A DNA stretch of 60,000 bases from Takakia lepidozioides. Taxonomy: Eukaryota > Streptophyta > Takakiopsida > Takakiales > Takakiaceae. The position numbers and the translations under genes are program-made. Shown here in pieces: positions 1 to 9,794 of this stretch. The stretch's first letter is position 1, and each line of letters opens with the position of its first letter. Where the stretch lies: assembly GCA_030704615.1 (NCBI GenBank), contig CM060734.1:16370001-16430000 (forward strand). Direction: 5' to 3'. The notes beneath the pieces are model-generated. The model made no database searches, had not been told where the DNA came from, and worked only from the letters and a program-made list of their open reading frames with translations.

Positions 1-650
1 CCTGGATCAAAGATTCTCTTTTTACGCTTAAAATCGAAGCGAGCTTTCCTTCGTCATTGCATTGCCTCAATGTGCTGAGCTGTTGCTTGCCGGAGTTCAT
101 CCAGTCCTTCCAACCTCTCAAGTCGTTCCTTTAATGACTCAGACGTCGCCAACCGTTCGGTGATAGCTAGTCGTAGAGATGGAATTTCTGTCTTGATTGG
201 CATGATGGACTCTACCCCATAAACCAATGAAAAAATTGTTTTGGAAAGAATGTTGCATAGGGTTTGGTTGGCCAGCGCGCTCCACCTGCTCACTCGTTTG
301 TGGATGATAAGGGGTCGCTTTGCAATGTTTGATGGAAAATGCCGCTATCATTTCCTCGATGACGTCGTTGATGAAGTGAGATCCCCTGTCACTCACTATC
401 TCTTCGGGGCATCCAAATCGGGAAATGATATATTCATAAATGAAAGAGGCAGTCACCTGTGCGTTGGCCTTCTTAACCGCCTTTGCTTCTGCCCACTTGG
501 TCAGATACTCCGTGGCTACAATGATGTAGCAATTTTGTCAACTTGATGCGGGGTGCACTTCTCCTACATAGTCGATTCCCCACTTCTCAAACGGAGCAAG
601 AGAGAGTCTGGGAACTAACGGCATTCCAAGCCTGTTGTCCCTTTTGACAA
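1..650 (-). pseudogene. Ty3/gypsy integrase fragment (displaced 3' part of G3)
   Basis: Reading down from 650 on the - strand gives a retroviral-type integrase. A KWGIDYVGEVHP block (first catalytic Asp) lies near 560-590, a stop follows, then TEYLTKWAEAKAVKKA, SDRGSHF (second Asp, near 385) and TPYHPQTSEQVERAG (catalytic Glu, near 280). A frameshifted C-terminal part with FSLVYGVESIMPI follows at 54-293. The frame breaks at least twice, so it is dead. The fragment begins at 650, just after the zinc-binding domain should end, and the missing zinc finger and RT lie at 5777-11790 on the opposite strand. Family assignment is firm from the integrase motifs; that this is the same copy as the 5.8-11.8 kb element is inferred from how the two pieces abut. 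Confidence 0.85.
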
Positions 651-656
651 TCCCTC

Positions 657-866
657 ATGAAGAATATGGCCAACACGGAGGGGATGAGTGCACTACAGGG
701 CACTAGTATGGATGAGGTCGGGGGTCATGGCCAGGGATTGGATGAGAGCTCTGTGGGACTTAGGGGAACGCCGCCTCATTTAGGTGCTCTGGCAAAGGGC
801 GCGGAGTCATCAGACTCATCAGATAGCTCTGAGTCCTCCACTGAGGATGAGGATGAGGATGACTAG
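657..866 (+). CDS. Acidic C-terminal exon, probably end of the CACTA accessory ORF
   Basis: This 69-codon ORF ends in a Ser/Asp/Glu-rich tail (SSDSSDSSESSTEDEDEDD) and is followed by AT-richer, UTR-like sequence before the subterminal repeats. Its start codon is arbitrary because the sequence upstream is cut by the 650/651 junction. If the inversion is undone it lies just downstream of the - strand spliced gene at 13731-11814 and could be that gene's last exon; the joining frame cannot be proved because stops lie at the junction. It could also be a chance ORF. No domain is recognised. Confidence 0.35.
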   Translation: MKNMANTEGMSALQGTSMDEVGGHGQGLDESSVGLRGTPPHLGALAKGAESSDSSDSSESSTEDEDEDD

Positions 867-1129
867 TCCTAGTCCATGTAGGTCCCAGGGTCAGCCTACT
901 GAACCCTTGTGAGCTTTTCAGCTCATTTCCTGTAAATATATTTCCATCTTTCCATCTTCCATCTTATTCATGTGTCGCACCGTCCTCACCCTCGATTCAT
1001 GCTTGCTCAATTGTGTACCTACTAAATCAGAGAAATGGAACTGTAAGGTCTCCCATCCCCAAATACAAAACCAGGCAAAAAACAAAAAACCACCCCCAAT
1101 TCACCCCCAAAATCAACCCCCAACCCCCC

Positions 1130-1743
1130 CCCCACCAGGCTGCCCTCGCGACTGCAGGACGTCGCCAATGGCGACGTGTTTTTTGGGCGGGGGTCGCACG
1201 CCGCGACGGTCGGGCGTCGCCAATCCCATTTGCGGGCGGCAACCCCCGACACCCCCTGTGACGTGTTTTTTTGATCCGGGGTCGCAAGCCGCGACGCCCT
1301 GGCGTCGCGTAGCCCGCCACCCTGCCTGCGCCACGTTTTTTTTTTTTTGGATTAAATATTTAAAAAAAACGATGCCAGAGCGTCGCCAAAATCCACGCCC
1401 GGGCGTGGCGTAGCCCGACTCCTGCTCCTGCTATTTTTTTTGCCACGCCCAATAGTCGCTGCCGCGCCGGCGCCCCCACCAATGTCGTCGGCTGGAGGGC
1501 CGCGATGGCGAGACGTCGCTCGACGGAGGCCCCTGCCATCGGCGCGGACGGCCTGAAAGCGACGTCCGGCAGTCGCGGGAGTGGGGCGGGGGCTCGCGAC
1601 CCCCACACGTCACATTTTGGCGACGTTATTTTGGCGACGACCGGGCGTCGCAAATTCTGCGCCTGCCGCGTGCCCAAAAAGGGCGTTTTCCCGACGCTGC
1701 GGCATGGCTCGAGCGTCGCAAAGGCCCCCCTTTTCCTGTAGTG
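1130..1743. repeat. CACTA subterminal repeats (GCGACG/CGTCGC)
   Basis: Many short palindromic modules pair GCGACG with CGTCGC, separated by C-rich or T-rich runs, up to the terminus at 1743. The same modules occur at 43780-43960 and 51650-52250. Subterminal arrays of this kind bind the accessory transposon protein in En/Spm elements. The long ORFs in this stretch are by-products of GC richness. Confidence 0.75.
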
Positions 1744-1744
1744 C

Positions 1745-3891
1745 ATCATGGCATTCTCTCAAGAGACCATCTCTGAGCCCTCCCTTCGGCACGTAGAGGC
1801 GCTTTTGCTTATACCGAAGCAGTCCTTTATGCAAGTGGAACTGCGACTTAACCCCCAGCCTCAAGTCCCGCAATATCGACTTTGCGAACTCATCCTTCCG
1901 ATAGGCCTTCCGAAGTTTCCTCTGCAACACCGTCTCGCCCTCGTTCATCAACATGAGCTGCTGCTTTCTACTCAGAGCATCGGCCACCACATTGTCCCGT
2001 CCTGGTTTGTATTGGATATCCACGTCGAACACTGCCAAAGTGTCTTGCCACTTAATTTTTTTTTGGGACAACTTAGGCTGTGTGGCAAAATACTTCACCG
2101 TGACATTGTCCGTGAACACCTTCACCGGGTTGGAACCAACATAGTGGCGCCAAAGCTCAAGGCAATGCACCACTGCCTTCATTTCTTTCTCATGCGTGGG
2201 CCACTGTCGCTCCACTTCATTCAGTTTCTTACTTTCGTAAGCTACTGGACGTCCATCTTGCATCAGCACACCCCCAATGGCGAAGTCTGACGCATCCGTG
2301 TGAATCTCGAATGGACGATCGAACTCCGGGATCTTCAAGACTGGAGATTTCGCCATTTGCTGCTTCAACTCGGCAAAAGCTTGGCCACAAAAAGTGTTTC
2401 ATACCCATACCTTGGACTTACACAAAAGGTCTGACAGCAGCCCCGCGATCTTGGCGAAATTTCTCACATACTTTCGGTAGTAGGAGGCGAGTCCCAGAAA
2501 GGATCGCACTCCCGGGACCAAAGTCGGAGGTTCCCAGTCCAAGATCGCCCTCACCTTTTTGTCATCCATTTTGATCCCATCCTGTGTAATCACATGCCCT
2601 AGGAACTCCACTTTCGTGACCCCGAATTTGCACTTTGAAGCTTTGGCATACAGCTTCCCTTCCCGCAATTTCTGGAACACCCTTTTGAGGTGCTCCAGGT
2701 GCTCTTCCTTCGTTTTCGAGTACACCAAGATGTCGTCGATGTACACGATCATAAAATCATCCAACCACTCCTAAAAGAGGCAATTCATCAGGGTGCTAAA
2801 GGTTGCTGGCGCGTTGGTGAACCCAAAAGGCATCACCAAAAATTCGTACGAACCATACCTCTGCAAGCTGTCTGTTCCTCATCTCCTTCCGCTATCCGGA
2901 TCTGGTGGTAGCCTGAGCGTAAATCTATCCGGCTGAAATACTTTGCTCCTGCCAACCGATCGAAGAGGTTGTCGATCCTTGGCAAAGGGTACCGGTTTTT
3001 GATAGTCACCTTATGTAGAGCCCTGTAATCGACACACATCCGCAACGTCCCATCCTTCTTATCTGCGAATAGTACCGGGGCTCCGTAAGGTGTTTTACTT
3101 GGCTGGATGTACCCCTTTGCCATTAGATCCTTGAGCTGGGCCTTCAGCTTGACCAACTCTCTGTGGCTCAACTGGTAGGGCGCCTTAGCAGGCGGCTCCG
3201 ATCCCGACACCACCTCTATCTTGTGGTCAACTCCTCTTCGCGGTGGCAAGCCGCTTGGTAAATCCTCCGGCATCACATCTTGGTATTTCTTCAGGATCCC
3301 CTTGATCCAATCTGGGCTCGGCTCCCTATCGACTTCTCCTTCCACTTGTCTCACGTAAAGCAAAAATTGGGGCTCGTGTGGCTCTTCCACGGCCCATTCC
3401 TTTGCTATCAGCAGGTTTATTCGCCCTCCCACTCGGTTGGGTGTTTCCGACACCCGTAAAACTTCGCCACCATTCCCACACGGTAGCGAGACTACTCTTT
3501 TGCGGCCATCTATGACCGCTCCGGATTTGCTCAAAAAGGTCATCCCCAAAATGAGATCCACTCCATTGATCTCGCAAATGGTGAAGTTCTCACGTCCCTC
3601 CCAACTCCCCAGCTGAAGAGGAACATCGAACGTCACCCTTGTCGCTAGTTGTGGTTCTCCTTTGGCACATCGCACTTCAATAGAGGCCCCCACATCACTT
3701 GTCGATGCCATTGCCGGTGTCATGAAGGAGTGCAACGCTCCTGTGTCCACCAACAATGACACGTTAGTTCCGGAAATTATCCCGCTCACAAACATCAACT
3801 GACTTCCTTTTCGCAAATCTCCCGTCTCCTGATACAACTCACAAGAGTAGTTGCCTACCTTGCAAGTCTTGGCGACCACCGCCTCCACCAA
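1745..3891 (-). pseudogene. pol: G1 protease-RT-RNase H, broken
   Basis: The - strand frame from 3891 holds an aspartic protease ([12 protein letters not shown]) and the RT fingers through [15 protein letters not shown] short loss near 2770-2850, against G2, separates this from the RT palm with [11 protein letters not shown] at 2399-2764. RNase H follows (IHTDASDFAIGGVL), then PGRDNVVADALSRKQ, in the frame ending near 1745. The RT catalytic YIDD is intact, but frame changes near 2380 and 2800 prevent a full polyprotein. The copy stops at the CACTA junction, where the H2C2 zinc domain should begin. Confidence 0.88.
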
Positions 3892-3953
3892 GCGGCTGAT
3901 GGATTATTTGGACAGCTCCGTGGTCGCCCGAGTCATGTTCAACTGTCATGGTT

Positions 3954-5070
3954 TCAGGCACTTCTTGGCCATGTGCCCGGGCTCCCCGCAATTAAAGCAC
4001 ACCCCATCAAAGGTCGTCTTCTATCCGCCATGAGCCGACGCACCTGATTTTCCTTTTGGAGCATCGGGTGCCGCCTTGATATGCAAAGGACCTCCTTTGT
4101 TTTCCATGCGCCATTGTTGCAGCGTGGCCTATCCCACTTCTTTTCCGGTCGGAAGGAGTCACCCTCTCGCTGGACCTTCTTGTGGTTCAGCTCCGTACGG
4201 CCCTGTCTTTCACCCCTAGGGACATCCGAGAAACATTCAACCCTTTCAATTGCCTCGTTCAAAGTCTTTGGTGGCCTCTCCTCCAACTTCCGCCTGGCCC
4301 ATGGGGCCAGTCCCGCCACAAAGTTGAAGACCATTTCTGGTTCCGCCATATCTGCAACTTCATGCAAAAGCACATTGAAAGCCTGAACATATCCCCGAAT
4401 GTCATCCGTTTGCTTCAAATTCCTCATCTTGTCCCAGGCGAGCCAGGACGAGTTGAGGGGCACAAACTGTCTTTTCATAAGTTCCTTGAACCCACTCCAG
4501 CTCAAGGTTTCTGGGTTTGGCCCTTGGTCATGAAGGCGCTTCTACCACCATTGTTGAGCATAGCCCCTCAATAGGTAGGAGCCACTTCCACCCAATCCTC
4601 GTCACTCAACATGGCCGCCCGGAAGTACTGCTCCAGCTCCAAGAGCCAGGTGTTGAGTGCCTTCCAATTTCGGACGCCCTCAAAGGTGCCGGGTTCCTTA
4701 GGCTTCACCTTAAACTTGGCCTTAGTGGAAGTGGCATTAGCCGCCCTCATCACGTTTTCAGCGTCTCGCCAAACTGCGCCAACAACCCTTCCCAAAAGGC
4801 TGCTGGCATGGGAGGCATCTGTTGGTCTGGCGGAGCCTTTGGGAAGTCCTCGGGCTCCGACTCCCCAGATTCCTCTCACTCTCGAGTAGCCTCGCTTTCA
4901 GAAGCAAAAATCGCCTCTTCCATTTGCCGCTTCGGTGACACGTCGCCCCCACCGGGCTCACTAGGATCATCGTCTTTCGGGCCGTTCCGCTTTCGCTTTG
5001 TCTTGCCCGACCCTATGGTGAGGCCGATCTCAAGGACAATCGCGTACTGAACTCTAAGCTCTGATACCAA
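3954..5070 (-). pseudogene. gag: G1 gag, broken
   Basis: The gag of G1 runs through three frames (5070-4876, 4879-4568, 4505-3954). Its basic N-terminus (GKTKRKRNGPKDDD) matches G2, but the G2 start codon ATG is ATA here. A retrotransposon gag core follows (LELEQYFRAA, NAW-like NSSWLAWDKMRNLKQ). The zinc knuckle region near 3960-4010 survives only in part across a frame break. At least two frameshifts make it non-functional. Confidence 0.85.
5052..5069 (-). other. G1 primer binding site
   Basis: On the - strand the 18 bases read TGGTATCAGAGCTTAGAG, two bases after the LTR end. The first 12 match the complement of plant initiator methionine tRNA, as in G2 at 53696. Confidence 0.9.
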
Positions 5071-5071
5071 G

Positions 5072-5776
5072 TGTCGCGCACCTCACTTCGGTAAACTCCC
5101 CTTCAAGTCAAGTTACTTGCTTTGATGTGCGCGCCTAACTCCCAAACTGGCCGCCGGGCCAACTCGGAGCTTCGACTACTCACCGGGGCATAACAGTCCC
5201 CCTTGCGCCTCCAAAAGATCCTCCACCACTTTGGGCCTAGTGGAAATTCCCTTTGGTAGATGGCAGTCTGGAATAGCTCCCCACACCTTGGTCGCTTTCC
5301 GGCTCGCACGCTTACTCACTAGTTTTTGGTCACCAACGGGCTTGCACCGTTCTCGGGGTTACTACTCCCTATATATACTTCTGTAGGTGTCCGCGGGGGT
5401 TCCACGTCCAAATCTAGTGCACCACCACCTAGACCCTCAACCTTCCGTGGTGAGTCGCGGTGAGTCTTGGCCCACCCACCACGGCCCCAATGGACCGCGA
5501 TGAGTCCCAAGACTCCCCACGACTCCCACTACAAGGCCTCAGCCTCATGGTGAGTCCTATGCGACCCCCACTACGACTCCCTACGCTACCACCACCCCTC
5601 GTGGAGCCCCCACCACCGCAACTCAGGGCTCCACCTAGTGAGTGCCTCCGCCTCCTTGAGTGCCTTCGGCACTCAAGGGTGCTTCAACCCCCTTTCCTAT
5701 TCGCTGCCACTGCCCCCACCACAGGGGCAGCCCCTCTTGTGTCCTCCCCCCCCCCGCCCTCAAGGTAAAGGGCGCG
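5072..5776 (-). repeat. G1 5' LTR
   Basis: It aligns, reversed, with the G2 LTR at 52968-53693. The 3' end CGCGACA is at 5072, a TATATA promoter core is near 5371, and the 5' start (CCTTTACCTTGAGGGC-like) is near 5776. The first few terminal bases differ from G2, so the boundary with G3 is accurate to about 5 bases. Confidence 0.82.
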
Positions 5777-7331
5777 CCTTCCGGTTTTTGGGTGCACCTG
5801 TGGCAAGACACTCAATTACTTAAGCGTGGAGGCAGCCGTGGCCCAGCCGCGACGTACGGGCCCGGGCCCCAGCGCTGACCTTAGTCGTATTGAGATCAAG
5901 TGCACCAGCCGTGTGTGGCCCAGGCACAAGGCGCTGAAGCGTGTAAACAGGGCGCGGGTCTTTAACCCGCTAGATAAACAATACTGTTGGCAAACCGGCG
6001 GTCGCCGGCTTTAACTGCAGGGGTCCCTAGCGCGGACCGCTCCGCGCGGAGCCACGCCACGCCCCGTGGCGGGGGCGGTCTATCCGGCGGGCAACGCAAC
6101 TGCGATTTCTTTAAGGGGGGTTACTCTTAGCTATTTGTTTTAATTTGCACCCCTTTAAGGGTTAGGGGCCTATATACCAGGGCTCCCATGGTAGATAAAA
6201 TCTAGGATTTGGGGAGGCCATAGCCTTTGGAAGGAGCTTCCTTATGAATCAGAGAGGGAGCCGAGCGGTTCTATGAGCTCCGAGCTAGAGGCTGAGACCT
6301 TGAGAGACAGGGGAGGAGCAAAAGTACTCTATCCTAAAATTTAGGCTATAGTGACCCATTGTGTCGGAGCCCAAGGTAGGGGATGATCTTTTCCAATGAG
6401 GGAAAGCGCACCATCTCCCTTGAAGTAATATAAAGGGGTGTGATCTGGCTTGGACCCACCATTTATTTTATTATTTGAGCATGCATGTTTTGGACTAATG
6501 AATGTAGTGGCAGGGATGAACTTTGAACGAGATTCACCGCGGGCAGGGCACGGCCCCCGGGTGTTCCCAGGTTATACCTTGGTTCCCAAAGGGTTCCCAA
6601 TATTATTTCTAGGTGCCAAGGGCATCTTTGGATCCCCCGCACAATTTCCCACAGGGGAGGTATTTTCTGGATTTTCCTGATATTATTTATTTTCCTGCAT
6701 TTTTTTATTGCGAAAATATCTAAATAGGCTTAAATGCGATTTAACTTATAGAACTTAGGGGAACTTATTGAACTTATTGGACTTATTAATCTAAGCCACC
6801 TAGGGTGACCTTATTGTACCCTTTTTACCTATTGGATTGTGATAGGTGTTATGGCCCCCCTCTTGTGCTAAAACAAATTACTTGGGCACCGAGGCAGGGA
6901 AGGATTGGCCCTTCCAGCGGAGTGACTTGAACTCAAGCACCCGGAGAAGGAGAGGCATTGGGAGAGGGTGATTACCATTCTCCTCCCTAGGCTTGGTAGG
7001 TGCCTTGTGAAGGGATTGAAATGCATCCTGACTATAGGCGGCTCGGAGGCTGAGGCAGTAGGACTTAGCTAATAAAAGACTTGGAAGGCAGTTACTGAAC
7101 TGACAAAGTTGTAGTTCCGTAGGACTTAGAAAACGCAAACTCACCCTGTGAGAGGGAGTACTCCACTCCGTCTTGCCGGTAGGAATTAGTTAACGAATGT
7201 CACCCATCTACGACCCCCTGTACTAACCGCAGTCGGGTAGGCGGTTCAATGAGCCCAACCTACACCGCGACTTACCATGGCCCCTTAGCTAATATATTGT
7301 CACCCTGACCGCGCGCGCTCAGGGCTCGCCA
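5777..7331 (+). repeat. G3 5' LTR (probable)
   Basis: This 1.5-kb non-coding region precedes a primer-site-like sequence. It has a TATATA box near 6171 and purine- and CT-rich tracts; short ORFs here lack similarity to anything. The left limit is set only by the G1 LTR ending near 5776, and the right limit by CA at 7330-7331. No second LTR is present in the window to confirm it. Confidence 0.55.
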
Positions 7332-7336
7332 TAAAA

Positions 7337-7354
7337 TGGTGCGTCTGCCGGGAG
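7337..7354 (+). other. G3 primer binding site (probable)
   Basis: TGGTGCGTCTGCCGGGAG lies five bases after the proposed LTR end. It resembles, with several mismatches, the Asp-tRNA-complementary sites of Athila-type gypsy elements. Confidence 0.5.
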
Positions 7355-7504
7355 ATAAGTAAATAGTCAGGCTTGTCCAAACCTCAGATGGAAGAAGAGT
7401 GGACGCCTATCATTCTCTGCAAGGATCTCGTTCTTTCACTCTATCTAACTTTTATTGTTTTGTATCTTTTGTCTCCGGCAGGAAAAGGCCGAGGAAATAT
7501 TTAG

Positions 7505-8236
7505 GTGCGTTTAGATACATTTCTCACCTTTGAGCACACGTTGCTAACCTCATGGAGAATTTCGAGTGGCATTATGGCTACACCAGCGGAGTTCCCTCGC
7601 CGGGAGCATTCCTTTGAGTACCGGGTGATCGGACTCTATCGCATCATTTCCAGCACCAAGACTGGCGATGTACCTGGCCACGAGGCCACCGTGACTTGTA
7701 GGTTAATGCGACGACGCATCTTGACCATTGCAGAGGAGTATCATGGGTATTGGATCTTAGCCCGGGTTGGACCCCGAGGCTCTAGAGCCCACACGGCTCC
7801 TATTTCTACATTCTTTCGGTTCAACACCCGTTGGTCGGGCTGTTGTCAGTCACCTTTTCTTGCTTATATTCATTTTGATTCGGCCCTTGAGGTCCATCTT
7901 GTGTGGCAGGTGGCCTACTTGGCTTGTTGTGCGTTGTGTCGCACCATCACCGACACCCTGTTGTACACGTGCAGCAGGATCGCTAGGCGGTCGGCCCCGT
8001 TGAGAGAGTGTGTAGGACGTGCTATGTGCGGTCATTACCCCGCCTTCGTAGATTGGCTAATTAGAGTCGGCCCAGGAGAGGACGGATTCGAGTGTGAGCG
8101 TCTCCCACATCCGAGGAGGTCCTGTCGGCCATTCTTACCACCCCGGTACTATCACCGAGGGACCACGCCAGCAGCTCTTTTAGATGGTTCATATCTTTCA
8201 ACATGGATGAATCTAGTGACTATAATTTTTCCATGA
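7505..8236 (+). pseudogene. G3 gag-like ORF
   Basis: This 243-codon ORF sits where gag should be, between primer site and protease. A likelier start is the ATG at 7572 (MATPAEFPRREHSFEY) because 7505 is close to the leader. I see no zinc knuckle and no confident domain; the identification rests on position. Coding signal continues in other frames to about 8700 (the 8706 frame carries a Glu/Lys-rich segment), so gag is probably frameshifted. Confidence 0.5.
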
Positions 8237-8705
8237 TCATCAAATCAAGACTCTGAAAAACCTTAGGACTTCTTGTGTAGGCCACACAGTGGATTTTTTC
8301 TAGCCACCGTAGTTTGCTTTCACCCATAGCATGTATTTTGCTACCCCAATGCAGATAGCACAACGACCAAAGCCAGATCAGGCAGGTCCATCCTACTCAT
8401 GGGGTAATACCGCTCAGGGACAGAATTCCCGAGCAGCTTATTGAAATCCTGCGGCTCAGATAGCCCAGGGTTCTTCTAACACGTGGTCTCCCCCTCAGGA
8501 TGTAAGGGTGCAGGGAGGACATCAAGCGTCCACTTTGGCGCCGCCTCAGCAGCAGCATACCAACGTACAACCAAGTCATGCAATGCGCCCACAGGAGACG
8601 AAGCAGAAAGTAAATTGGATTGCGAGTGAGCCAAGAGCCACTCCAACCACGACAGCTAGCCCTGAGAAAGGTAGCTACGTCGTGCTGACTCGACAGCAAT
8701 GAGAT

Positions 8706-9400
8706 ATGCTAAGGAAAGGCCCTCGGTATGTGGCGTCGGAGTCAGCCATGTCCACGTCAGAGCAGGAGGATCTAAACTTCACTATATTGAAGTCAGATGC
8801 ACGAAAGGTGGCAGAGACTGTGCTTCGGGAAGAGGAGAACATCCACCCCAAAGAAAAGGAGGTAGCATTCGCGGAGACAGAACTTCCAATAGTCCGACCA
8901 ACCATTTGTCGACCACCTGTAGCAAGAGCAAAAAGTCTGGCAAATCGGCCGGCGGCACCAGAAAAGCTTCCCCCGGAGGAGAATGCATTCAACCGTGCGG
9001 TTCACAGACGAGCTGGAACCATACAATCTAATGGAGGATCTTTGCCACATTCAGACAAACATTATGTTTGCTCAACTCATAGCCATGACGCCCACAGTCC
9101 GTCACGCTCTCAAAACATCTTTGGTGAGAAAACGGGTAAGCACTTCCGCTCAAGCCCGCCACATTAATGCCCACATCGACCTAGGACCAGTGGAGATAGA
9201 AGTGGAAATTGCTGACCGATTTATACGGCGTTGTTTAGTGGATGATGGGAGCTTAGTCAACATCATGTTGTTCTCCACTCTATCCAAACTAGGTTTTACA
9301 TGACAGGAGAATCCCCTTTGACAATCAGGCTAGCTGACCAGCAGAAGATCCGACCAGTGGGTCACATAGCCAATGTGAAGATGAAGACTTCCAAATCATA
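8706..9400 (+). pseudogene. G3 gag end and protease region
   Basis: The frame at 8706-9167 passes into that at 8983-9303, which contains ARHINAHIDLGPVEI and CLVDDGSLVNIM, the aspartic-protease motif of gypsy elements (usually D-S/T-G). A stop at 9301 interrupts it, and TGESPLTIRLADQQKI continues one frame over. The active-site motif reads VDDGS, so the usual D-S/T-G is altered. Confidence 0.65.
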
Positions 9401-9794
9401 GAATTCCCCATCGATGAATATTCGTACGCACTCCTATTAGGGAGGCCATGGTTGGTCTAGTCTAGAGCACGAACGGACTGGGGGCAGGCACCATTACTTA
9501 TGGGGTAAGACCTTACACTACTACCGTTGCATTTCTTTCTGGAGCACCTCATGAAGAGACAGATGAGGATGAGCTCAACATGATTGGCTCTGAAGAGGAG
9601 TCTGTAGACTTGAGTGAGGAGGATTTAAAGTCAGAGGGGGAGCTCCTTCCCACCTCGCACGCCCACCAAGTTTGACAACATCTACCGCGCCTCACAGGGA
9701 GGTTAAGTGAAGGAAGGTAGGACTAGAAGACGCAATCAAGTCTCTAGGACCGAGATTATATGAATGCAAGTCTGATGCAGACTACATCACCTGG

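Larger units (their letters stand above)
651..1743. mobile_element. CACTA transposon terminal fragment
   Basis: The outer end at 1743 reads CACTACAGGAAAAG on the - strand, the standard CACTA terminus. Behind it are about 600 bases of GC-rich subterminal repeats built from GCGACG and CGTCGC. The end abuts chromovirus G1 with the trinucleotide ATG (in G1 sense), the same trinucleotide that follows the CACTA end at 52260. The inner side holds a short acidic ORF and stops abruptly at 650/651. With the large inversion reversed this is the left terminus of an element whose right terminus is at 52260; alternatively it is a remnant of a separate CACTA copy. Confidence 0.7.
1744..5776 (-). mobile_element. 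Ty3/gypsy chromovirus G1, 5' part
   Basis: In - strand order there is a 5' LTR (5776-5072), a primer site, gag and pol through RNase H to the start of the integrase zinc domain, where a CACTA end interrupts it at 1743/1744. It is closely related to G2 at 52968-59402, which serves as template for calling its lesions. The remaining integrase and chromodomain are at 52261-52967 and 59403-60000 on the + strand. Confidence 0.9.

Noticed and set aside
691-700. CACTACAGGG on the + strand, a possible left CACTA terminus pairing with 1743
   Set aside because: It lies inside the acidic ORF, has no subterminal repeats behind it, and the flanking trinucleotide (GTG) does not match the base triplet after 1743.
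1130-1740. Several overlapping ORFs of 60-147 codons on both strands
   Set aside because: They run through the GC-rich subterminal repeats, where stop codons are rare by composition.
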